From assembly GCA_905203015.1 (NCBI GenBank), contig CAJKUC010000008.1, positions 32,373 through 96,372 on the forward strand: 64,000 nucleotides of DNA, written 5' to 3'. Origin of the DNA: an uncultured Christensenella sp. Lineage in GTDB: Bacteria > Bacillota > Clostridia > Christensenellales > Borkfalkiaceae. A program made the position numbers and the translations under genes. The notes below the pieces were generated by a model. The model was given only the letters and a program-made list of their open reading frames with translations. It ran no database searches and was not told the DNA's origin. Shown one piece after another: positions 24,677 to 32,542 of the stretch. Positions within the stretch are counted from its first letter, which is position 1. Each line of letters starts with the position of its first letter.

Positions 24677-26389
24677 TCACTCGTTTTCAATACCGAGTTG
24701 CTCCTCGAGCACACCCATAGCGTAAGACGCCGCCTTTTTCACGCTGCCCTTTTCAAACGGTACGCAAAGATGCGCCGCCGCAAGCGTTTTCAGATATCCG
24801 AGCGATCCGCCCACGCGGCAGAGCGTAAGATAATCTTTCCAGGCGCTTTCTTTATCTTCGTGCATCTTTTTCTTGAATTCCAGCGCGCCGAGCGTCGTCA
24901 GCGTGTAATTCACATAATAGAACGGATACAGGAAAATATGGATTTTATGATACCACCAGCCGCCTTTACCGAAAAATTCGTCGCCGTCGTAATCGCGCCA
25001 AGGCATATATTTTTCTTCCAGCGATTTCCACGCCGCCGTGCGCTCTTCGGCCGTCATATCGGGATTTTTATACACGATATGCTGAAATTCGTCCACCGCT
25101 ACGCCGAAAGGAACAAACGTAAACGCTTCCTGCAAATGCTGCATGCGGTATTTGTCCGCTTTGTCTCCGAAAAATTTCTCCGCATACGGATAAGCGAATT
25201 GTTCCATCGACATCGAATGGATCTCGGCTATATCTGTAGGCTCGCTCGCAAGGGCGTTCAGAGGCTGCGCGCGCATCGCTTCATAGCCCGCAAACGCATG
25301 CCCCATTTCATGCGTAAGCACGTCTACGTCGCCCGTCGTTCCGTTAAAGCAGGAAAACACGAACGGCGCTTTGTAGTCGTCGAGAGCCGTCATGAATCCC
25401 GTCGCCATTTTGTTCGGCTTATTATCCAGATCCATCAGATCGTGATCGATCATATAATCGATAAATTCGCCCGTTTCCGCGCTCATATCGTGATACATTT
25501 CGCGCGCCTGCTCCACAAGATATGCCCTGTCTCCCACGGGAACGGCGTTTCCGCCGTCGAACAGATAGGCTTCGTCGTACACCATGATTTTTTCCACGCC
25601 GATCCTCTTCGCCTGCGCCTTGTACAGTTTTTCGCAGAAGGGAACAAGCACTTCTTTCACCTGCTCCCGATATTCCGCCACCATCTTTTCGTCGTAATCC
25701 AGGCGCCCCTGCTGCATATAGCCGAGCGGCACGAAATTTTCAAAGCCGAGATTTTTTCCCATTTCGGTGCGTACTCTGATCAGTTCGCCGAAGATTTCCC
25801 CCATCTTTTCGTCGTTTTCTTCAAAGAAGGCGGAATAGGCTTTCCAGGCTGATTTTCTTAATTTCCGATCGGGAGAAGAAAAATATTTTTCCAACGCTTG
25901 CAGATTGCATTGTTCGCCGTTGAAATCGATACGGCAGGAAGCGATGATTTTGCGGTATTCGTTGCACAATTCGTTTTCTTTCTGCATAAGCGGCACGTTC
26001 TTTTCCGAAAGCGAATCCACGGAAAGCCGTATCGTTTTCAGATAGTTTTCGCCGTATTTTTTATCGATTTCTTTCGCAAACGCCGAATTGATAAGCGCAA
26101 GATAAAAACTCCTTGCTTTTGCCGAAGTTTCGGGCGCGCGGCGATCGATATACTCTTCTTCTTTTTCGTAAAACTCGTCTGACATATCCACGCTGCGGCG
26201 GATAGAAGCGATCGTTGCCATCGTATTCAGATGCCCGATGATTTTTTCTTCTTCCTTTATAATTTCGTCTGTTTCTTCAAAGGATTCCGCGTTTTTCAGC
26301 CTCTTTTCCGCGTCGGCATAAAAGGCTTCCGCACCGTCGAAATCGGGGCGTTCGTATTTCAGTTCTTCAAACGTTGTCAATTCTTCCAT
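24677..26389 (-). CDS. pepF: M3-family oligoendopeptidase (PepF type)
   Basis: A 570-residue zinc metallopeptidase cutting short oligopeptides. The zinc motif is THEMGHAFAGYEAM, with the third ligand in EIHSMSMEQF, both typical of M3 enzymes. There is no signal peptide, so the site of action is the cytosol. Length and start (MEELTTFEELKYERPD) fit the family; GGAG lies upstream of the ATG. The gene lies between asparaginase and the M29 aminopeptidase, giving a cluster for degradation of imported peptides. Confidence 0.93.
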   Translation of the reverse strand: MEELTTFEELKYERPDFDGAEAFYADAEKRLKNAESFEETDEIIKEEEKIIGHLNTMATIASIRRSVDMSDEFYEKEEEYIDRRAPETSAKARSFYLALINSAFAKEIDKKYGENYLKTIRLSVDSLSEKNVPLMQKENELCNEYRKIIASCRIDFNGEQCNLQALEKYFSSPDRKLRKSAWKAYSAFFEENDEKMGEIFGELIRVRTEMGKNLGFENFVPLGYMQQGRLDYDEKMVAEYREQVKEVLVPFCEKLYKAQAKRIGVEKIMVYDEAYLFDGGNAVPVGDRAYLVEQAREMYHDMSAETGEFIDYMIDHDLMDLDNKPNKMATGFMTALDDYKAPFVFSCFNGTTGDVDVLTHEMGHAFAGYEAMRAQPLNALASEPTDIAEIHSMSMEQFAYPYAEKFFGDKADKYRMQHLQEAFTFVPFGVAVDEFQHIVYKNPDMTAEERTAAWKSLEEKYMPWRDYDGDEFFGKGGWWYHKIHIFLYPFYYVNYTLTTLGALEFKKKMHEDKESAWKDYLTLCRVGGSLGYLKTLAAAHLCVPFEKGSVKKAASYAMGVLEEQLGIENE

Positions 26390-26497
26390 TTTCCGTGTCT
26401 CCGTTCATTCATTTGCTTCAGCGACGTTTCGATCGTCCGTCGTTTTCTTTCGCAGTTTCAATCCGCGCTTTTCTCGTATGGAAAACCGCGCTTATGT

Positions 26498-27502
26498 TCA
26501 CACGATCAGATCGTAATTGATCGGCGTATAAAAAAGTTCTTCGATTTTCTTTTCGTCGCGCGTTTCCGATAAAATCCACATCAGTTTCGTAATGATGCTT
26601 TCCCACGTCATATCGTAACTTTCGAGAATCGAAAATCTCGCCTTGAAATCTCTTCCCACGCGATAAATGCTCATATCGCTGCCTTCGCTTTGCACCTGCG
26701 TCGTAACGACGAGCGTTTTGCCTTTTCCTTTCCATTTTTCGATCACTTCGTAGAGATTGTAATAATCTCCTTCGGGAATCCCGCCCGTGCCGTAACCGGA
26801 AAGCACTACCGCGTCGTTGTTTTCAAAATAAGCATCCAGCACTTTTTCCGAAAATCCGGGCGTTAAACAACAAAGCCCCACCCTTCCGTCGAGCCGCGAA
26901 TAAAATACGGGCTCTTTTGCCGTTTTCACATCCTGCGGAGCGGGAATATATTGCAGCACCTTACCATCCCGCACCATGGCGAGCGGAGGAAAATCCACGC
27001 TGTCGAATGCGTTGAAACTCTTCGTGCGTATCTTTTTCGCACGTGTTCCCGCTATCGCCTTTCCCTGAAACACGATCGTCACCTGTGCGGCTTTTTCGCT
27101 CGCGGCATACGAGAACGCGTCGCGAAGATTGATCCGCGCGTCGGTATCTTCCTTATCGATCGGCTTCTGTGAACCCGTAAGCACAATCGGCTTCGGCGAA
27201 TTTTGTACCAGATACGAAAGCGCCGCGGCGGTGTATGCCATCGTATCCGTTCCGTGGCACACCACGAATCCGTCGTATTTTCCGTAATTTTCGCGGATCG
27301 TTTCCGCAAGAATAAGCCAGTGCGAAGGCGTGACGTTCGTGCTGTCGATATTGAACGGCTGAATACAGTCCGTTTCGCAGAACTCCCGTATTTCGGGAAC
27401 GTATTTCACCAGTTCTTCCGCTTTCACCGTGGGCGACAAGCCGTGCTTCCCCGTTGTGGAAGCGATCGTTCCGCCCGTCGCTATCAAAAGTATCTTTTTC
27501 AC
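26498..27502 (-). CDS. ansA: L-asparaginase, type I-like
   Basis: A 334-residue enzyme hydrolysing asparagine to aspartate and ammonia. The first catalytic threonine is in LLIATGGTIAST and the second in VVCHGTDTMAYTA, with the lysine in GSQKPIDKEDTDAR. No signal peptide is present, pointing to a cytosolic, type I role. Start is GTG with GGAGG and a further AGGA upstream. It lies 30 nt downstream of trhP and ahead of two peptidase genes. Glutaminase side activity cannot be judged. Confidence 0.93.
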   Translation of the reverse strand: MKKILLIATGGTIASTTGKHGLSPTVKAEELVKYVPEIREFCETDCIQPFNIDSTNVTPSHWLILAETIRENYGKYDGFVVCHGTDTMAYTAAALSYLVQNSPKPIVLTGSQKPIDKEDTDARINLRDAFSYAASEKAAQVTIVFQGKAIAGTRAKKIRTKSFNAFDSVDFPPLAMVRDGKVLQYIPAPQDVKTAKEPVFYSRLDGRVGLCCLTPGFSEKVLDAYFENNDAVVLSGYGTGGIPEGDYYNLYEVIEKWKGKGKTLVVTTQVQSEGSDMSIYRVGRDFKARFSILESYDMTWESIITKLMWILSETRDEKKIEELFYTPINYDLIV

Positions 27503-27532
27503 AATCCTGCCTCCGTTTTTCCGCCCGGTTCC

Positions 27533-28735
27533 TTACGCCCGCCGTCTTAAAATATCCCCTTCGCGCAAAGGATACGGGCAATCGAACGAATATATGCCCT
27601 GCACCAGTTTCGCGTCATCCGACGCGGCGTTTTCATTTTCGGAAAACATGTTTTTCACGGAAAATTCTTTCCCGTAGTTTTCCGAAGGAGAAAGAACGCA
27701 AAGCGTTTCACCCTCGCGGAAACGATTCCGCATTTCCGCACGCACCCGCCCGTTTTCGCAGGAAAGCACGTTCGCAACGTAATCGTATTCGCCTTTCACC
27801 TGCCCAGCCGAATATTCTTCCGTTTTCGCGTTGTTTCCGTAGGCGTAGGCTTTCGTATAATTTCTGTGCGCCACGGCGTACAGTTCCCTTTCGCAACGCG
27901 AAACGTCCTCTCCGTTCAGCGCTCGGCGGTATGCGTTCACCACCGTTGCCAGATAATATTCGCTCTTCATTCTTCCTTCGATCTTGAACGAATTTACCCC
28001 CGCGTTTTTCAAAGCGGAAAGTTCTTCGATCATATTCAGATCTTTTCCGTTCAGAATATACGCACCGCGCCCGTCTTCTTCCAACGGCAGCCAGCCCGTG
28101 TCGCCGTTCGTTGGATTGAGCGCACGGATTTCGTACTTCCAGCGGCAACACTGTACGCACGCGCCGCGATTCGACGATCTGCCGTCGAGATAATCGGAAA
28201 GCAGACATCTTCCGCTGTACGAAATGCACATTGCGCCGTGGACGAACGCTTCCAGTTCTATATCGGGATTGTACTGCCTGATTTCGGAAATTTCCGCGAT
28301 CGAAAGTTCCCTTGCCAGAATCACGCGCGCCGCGCCGAGCGTTTCGCCGTAAAATTTTACGGCATATTTATTCAGCGTATTCGCCTGCGTGGAAACGTGC
28401 AACGGCAACGACGGCGCGGCTTTTTTCAAAGCATACATCACGCCGGGATCGCTTACGATCGCCCCGTCCGCCCCGATCTCTTCCAGTATGCGGAAATAAT
28501 CGGAAAGAAGTGAAAAATCGGCGTTCCGCGCAAAAATATTCGCCGTGACGTACACTTTTTTCCCGCGTTCGTGCGCATAGCGTACGGCGTTTTTCAATTC
28601 GTCCGCCGTAAAATTATCGGAAAACGCGCGTAACGAAAAATTCTTTCCGCCGATGTACGCCGCGTCCGCTCCGAAGCGGAACGCCGTTTTCATTTTTTCA
28701 AAATTTCCCGCAGGAGCCAGCAATTCCGTATTCAT
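27533..28735 (-). CDS. trhP: U32-family tRNA hydroxylation protein (TrhP/YrrO type)
   Basis: A 400-residue protein of the former peptidase U32 family. The signature is ELEAFVHGAMCISYSGRCLLSDYL followed by NRGACVQCCRWKYEI, in which cysteines bind an iron-sulfur cluster in characterised members. TrhP proteins hydroxylate uridine 34 of certain tRNAs using prephenate-derived chemistry. The gene for the matching methyltransferase TrmR lies 175 bp upstream, as in the Bacillus yrrM-yrrN-yrrO region, which strongly supports the tRNA role rather than proteolysis. The ribosome site (GGCGGA) is weak but the N-terminus MNTELLAPAGNFEKM is canonical. Single-gene TrhP here, not the split pair found in Bacillus. 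Confidence 0.88.
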   Translation of the reverse strand: MNTELLAPAGNFEKMKTAFRFGADAAYIGGKNFSLRAFSDNFTADELKNAVRYAHERGKKVYVTANIFARNADFSLLSDYFRILEEIGADGAIVSDPGVMYALKKAAPSLPLHVSTQANTLNKYAVKFYGETLGAARVILARELSIAEISEIRQYNPDIELEAFVHGAMCISYSGRCLLSDYLDGRSSNRGACVQCCRWKYEIRALNPTNGDTGWLPLEEDGRGAYILNGKDLNMIEELSALKNAGVNSFKIEGRMKSEYYLATVVNAYRRALNGEDVSRCERELYAVAHRNYTKAYAYGNNAKTEEYSAGQVKGEYDYVANVLSCENGRVRAEMRNRFREGETLCVLSPSENYGKEFSVKNMFSENENAASDDAKLVQGIYSFDCPYPLREGDILRRRA

Positions 28736-28910
28736 AATTCCGCCGTCAGATAATTCTCCCGATTCTTCGTTTCTTTTCGTCTGTATTTCATTACGCCGTG
28801 CCTTTTCTATCCCTTCCGATTTGCCGTATATTCGCCGCCGTTCCGTTTTTCCCTCACGCTTTTTTCTGCCGTTTGTTGCGCCAAAAACGCGTTTTGCAAA
28901 ACCCGCATTT

Positions 28911-29537
28911 TTATGAAACCCGTACGCTTACGGCAACGCCGTCGCCGAGTTCCAGAACGCTTGTCCAGAACGATTCGTCATCGCATAAAACGCGCAGATA
29001 TTCGCGGATTTTATCCACTAGCACGTGACGTTTTTTCGGTGCCTCGCCGTTCACCCAGCCATAGAGCAATACGTCGTCGGAAAAGAGCACGCCGCCGATT
29101 TTCAGCAGCCGTTTCAGATCGGGCAGATATTTCAGATATTGCGCTTTCGGCCCGTCGAGAAAAATCAGATCGTACGCGCCGTTCGATTCTTTCGGCATTG
29201 CAGGAAGAATCTCTCCCGCGTCGCCGAGGTACGCCGTCACGCGATCGGAAAGCGAAAAGAAAGCAAAATTTTCTTTTGCTTTCAGAAAAGAATCTTCGTC
29301 CACTTCTATTGTAGTCAGCCGCGCGCCGCTTTCCGCAAGCAGCATCGCCGTTCCCGAAATCCCCACCGCCGTGCCGATTTCGAGAATACGCTTCGGGCGG
29401 ATCGTTTTCACGGTGTAAAGAAGATACGCAAGAGTTTCTTCGTCGGCTACGGGCACGCCGTTCTCCTTCGCTTCCTCGCGTTTCTTCTTCAATTCTTCGG
29501 AAATATGCAGTTTTAAAACGCTCTGCGAAAATTTCAT
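28911..29537 (-). CDS. trmR: tRNA 5-hydroxyuridine methyltransferase (TrmR/YrrM)
   Basis: A 208-residue class I methyltransferase of the caffeoyl-CoA O-methyltransferase-like family. The S-adenosylmethionine motif is ILEIGTAVGISGTAML, with the acidic residue in LTTIEVDEDSF and LIFLDGPKAQYLKYLPDL holding the metal/active-site aspartate. TrmR methylates 5-hydroxyuridine 34, made by TrhP, to 5-methoxyuridine in tRNAs. The start lies 9 nt after the RNase J stop, so it is probably co-transcribed with rnj, and the TrhP gene follows. The Shine-Dalgarno is poor, consistent with translational coupling. Confidence 0.88.
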   Translation of the reverse strand: MKFSQSVLKLHISEELKKKREEAKENGVPVADEETLAYLLYTVKTIRPKRILEIGTAVGISGTAMLLAESGARLTTIEVDEDSFLKAKENFAFFSLSDRVTAYLGDAGEILPAMPKESNGAYDLIFLDGPKAQYLKYLPDLKRLLKIGGVLFSDDVLLYGWVNGEAPKKRHVLVDKIREYLRVLCDDESFWTSVLELGDGVAVSVRVS

Positions 29538-29546
29538 CGGAATCCG

Positions 29547-31817
29547 TTACACTTCCACAATCGAAACAACGATGAAGGGCGATTGTTTCGTCTTTTTAAA
29601 CACGTAGTTTTTCAGGGCTTTGCGCACGAATACGGAAAGATCGTCTTTCGATCCGTTCGCATAATCGTAAGCGTCCGCCGCACGTTTCACCACGTCGTAA
29701 ACTTCCTCTTTTTCCATCTGTTCGCCGAATACAAAGCCGTGGCAATCGATCGCGGGTTCGCCCACGATATAATCGCCCGTAACGGCAAGAGATACAAGGA
29801 AGACGCCTTCCGCCGACATTTTCAGCCTGTCCTTCATCACTTCACTCGTGCCGTAATCCTCGAAACCTTCGCCGTCGATCAGACGTGTGCCGGCGGGAAC
29901 GCTCTCGCCGCGGGTTAAAGATTTATCGGTGAGTTCAAAGCAATTCCCGATGTCCGCGATCGCGATATTCTGCGGCGGCATGCCCATTTCTTCCGCAAGA
30001 AGCGCATGTTTTTTCAGATGGCGGTATTCGCCGTGAATCGGAATAAAGAATTTCGGTTGCAGCAACTGATGCAAAATTTTATGCTCTTCCTGGCAGGCGT
30101 GCCCGGAAACGTGAATTTTTTCGAGACTTTCGTACACCACGTTCGCGCCGAGCCGATACAGATTATTGATCACGCGATAGATCATTTTTTCGTTTCCGGG
30201 AATAGGAGACGCGGAAATAATCACCGTATCGTTTTCGCCGATCGTCACTTTATCCGAATCGCCCGAAGCCATACGCGTAAGCGCGCTCATCGGCTCGCCC
30301 TGCGTGCCCGTGGATAAAATCACGATTTCTCTGTCGAACAGATTTTTATTCTTCGCAAGATCCACCAGAATGCCTTCGGGGATTTTCAGTTCGCCGATTT
30401 TTACCGCGGCGTCCACCACTTTCAGCATACTGCGCCCCGAAAGCGCCACTTTCCTTCCATACTGCACGGCGCGATCGATAATCTGCTGCAAACGATGCAC
30501 GTTGGAAGCGAACGTAGCCACGATCAGACGACGATCGCGATTTTCCGCAAACAGGTGATCGAGCGTAGTGCCCACCACCGTCTCGCTCATCGTATAGCCC
30601 ATGCGTTCGATATTCGTGGATTCGCCGAGATATAAAAGCACGCCTTCCCGCCCGAGCGCGGCGATTCTGTCGAGATCGATCGGCTTTCCCGCCACGGGAG
30701 TAAGATCGATTTTAAAATCTCCGCTATGATAAATCAGCCCGAACGGCGTGCGAATCGCCAACGCCACAGCGCCCGAAATGGAGTGGTTCACATTGATGAA
30801 TTCCACCTCGAACGAGCCGAGTTTCACCACGTCTCCCGCCGACACCACGCGTTGCGGCACGTTCTGCACGTGGTTTTCCTGCAACTTGTTGTCCGTCAGC
30901 ATCAACGTAAGTTTCGTCCCGTAAAGCGGCGTTCCGGAATTCAGTTCTTTCATCAGATACGGCACGCCGCCGATATGATCTTCATGCCCGTGCGTAAGCA
31001 ATACGCCGCGCACCTTATCCTTGTTCTGCACGAGATAGGTGATGTCGGGCACCACAAGATCGATGCCCGGCATGTCCTCGTTGTTCGGGAACGTAAGGCC
31101 TGCGTCCACCACGATAATGTCGTTGCCGTATTCGATCGCGGTCATATTTTTGCCGATTTCTCCTACGCCGCCCAAAAAGATGATTTTTACACATTTTTTG
31201 CTGCCGCGCGTTTTCGCAGGGGCGCTTTTCACGCTTGTAAGAATCCCCGTTGCGTCGTATAACGGAGCGGAAGATTCCTTCTTTTCGGAAAGCGCCGCGC
31301 GCTTTTGCAGATATTTCGGATCGGCGACGAACGTTTTTCCCGCAGCAATCGGTTTTGCGGCATTCTCACGCGGCAATGCGTTCAAAGTACTTGCGTTCTG
31401 CGCGATTTTTTCCGCAGTTCTCTTTTCCGCGGCAAGCGCGCCGCGCCCTCCGTCGTATACGGGAACAAACGTTGCCGTCATGGCAGTGCCTTCACCGCCC
31501 GCGCGGATCGCTTTGCCTGCTTTATCGCCCTGCGTTCTGCGATTTCCCATAACGCCGTTCGTTTTTCTGTTTGCGCGTACGCCGCGATCTCCCGTTTTTT
31601 CGGAAGAAACGGCTTTCGCCGCTCCCGATTCCGTCGTTCTCGTTCCGATCCGAGGTTTTTTCACGTTTCCGGCCGATCGTTTCTCTGCAACGTTTTCACC
31701 GTTTTGCGTGCGTTTCACTCTGCGTTGCGCAACGCCGCCGTTCGTTTTCATCGCTTTCGCGGGTCTGTTGTACAACCGTACCGATTTCATTTCTTCTGAT
31801 TTTGTTTCTTGTTCCAT
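29547..31817 (-). CDS. rnj: Ribonuclease J with long basic N-terminal extension
   Basis: A 756-residue metallo-beta-lactamase ribonuclease with 5'-to-3' exo- and endonuclease activity, central to mRNA decay and rRNA maturation in Firmicutes. The core begins around residue 207 (KKCVKIIFLGGVGEIGKNM) and carries HGHEDH (276-281), VNHSISG, the beta-CASP motifs and the C-terminal HVSGHACQEEH and HGEYRHL. Ahead of it are about 205 residues rich in Arg, Lys, Ala, Gly and Asn with no fold visible; ordinary RNase J proteins lack this. AGGA precedes the ATG closely. The extension might bind RNA or anchor a degradosome-like complex (inference). Confidence 0.95.
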   Translation of the reverse strand: MEQETKSEEMKSVRLYNRPAKAMKTNGGVAQRRVKRTQNGENVAEKRSAGNVKKPRIGTRTTESGAAKAVSSEKTGDRGVRANRKTNGVMGNRRTQGDKAGKAIRAGGEGTAMTATFVPVYDGGRGALAAEKRTAEKIAQNASTLNALPRENAAKPIAAGKTFVADPKYLQKRAALSEKKESSAPLYDATGILTSVKSAPAKTRGSKKCVKIIFLGGVGEIGKNMTAIEYGNDIIVVDAGLTFPNNEDMPGIDLVVPDITYLVQNKDKVRGVLLTHGHEDHIGGVPYLMKELNSGTPLYGTKLTLMLTDNKLQENHVQNVPQRVVSAGDVVKLGSFEVEFINVNHSISGAVALAIRTPFGLIYHSGDFKIDLTPVAGKPIDLDRIAALGREGVLLYLGESTNIERMGYTMSETVVGTTLDHLFAENRDRRLIVATFASNVHRLQQIIDRAVQYGRKVALSGRSMLKVVDAAVKIGELKIPEGILVDLAKNKNLFDREIVILSTGTQGEPMSALTRMASGDSDKVTIGENDTVIISASPIPGNEKMIYRVINNLYRLGANVVYESLEKIHVSGHACQEEHKILHQLLQPKFFIPIHGEYRHLKKHALLAEEMGMPPQNIAIADIGNCFELTDKSLTRGESVPAGTRLIDGEGFEDYGTSEVMKDRLKMSAEGVFLVSLAVTGDYIVGEPAIDCHGFVFGEQMEKEEVYDVVKRAADAYDYANGSKDDLSVFVRKALKNYVFKKTKQSPFIVVSIVEV

Positions 31818-32542
31818 TATTCCTCACAAACTATTTTTATTCCCCGTTTTTCAGCGGCACGGGGCGCCGTATTTTTCATAATCTCACAAATAAACGATAC
31901 CAAGGAAAAAATGTTCCGCCAACTTTGCTAAAAATGTTTTAACAGAAAACTCCCCTCGCGTTTCTTTTCGCGACTCTTCTTTTTCCATTCTTCTTTTTCC
32001 GAAAAAACATTCCCGAATTTTCGGACATATCGTTGTACTCGCTTTTAATATAAATTTCCCGCACAGTAGTTTTCTGCGCCGATTTTTTTCGTTTTTTAAT
32101 TGTAATTGTTGTTTTTCGGAATTTTGGCGATTTTTTGCAAAAAATCGCTTTGTTTCTTTTTTGTTGCTTATTGCGCTTGTGCGTTTGCCCCGTTCCGAAA
32201 AAATATACGATCCGCCGAACGCTTTATCCGTTCTTTTCATAATCTCGTCGCGCCGCAACGTCGAAAGCGTTAAACAAGAGTATTTCGCACGTAATTTTGC
32301 GATTTTACGCGCCCGTCGGGCAACAACTTCTCTGTTTAATGAATATATTTTCCGGATATTCGTCGCCTGCCCGTTCCGAAAATCGATAACGAAACGAGCA
32401 AAGCGTTTTAAAACATTTTTTGCCGCCGTTCAACGCCCGTGCGGCATTATCTACGCCCTTCGGAATAGAAAGAGAGCCGAAAAAATTTTTCAGCCCTCCC
32501 CTCTTTCACCAGTCCGGCATTTCACCGCCGATCAATAAATGC
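31818..32542. other. 725-bp gene-poor region with a 22-bp perfect palindrome
   Basis: An AT-rich gap between rnj and the repeat-protein gene. A 22-bp palindrome with no loop lies at 32127-32148: the left arm is GCGATTTTTTG and the right arm its exact inverse. It is followed on the plus strand by a T-rich stretch, so it may end an unrecognised plus-strand RNA or bind a protein. An open frame on the minus strand (31884-32258) is Lys/Arg-rich and looks spurious. A weak promoter-like pair for rnj (TTGGCG, 17 nt, TATCGT) is near 31895-31925. I see no convincing gene. Confidence 0.5.

Noticed and set aside
27533..28735. Secreted collagenase-type U32 protease
   Set aside because: There is no signal peptide, and linkage with trmR supports the tRNA hydroxylation role of this family.
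31884..32258. Minus-strand open frame of 124 codons in the 725-bp gap
   Set aside because: Composition is Lys/Arg/Phe-rich without a recognisable pattern, it crosses the 22-bp palindrome and has no good ribosome site.
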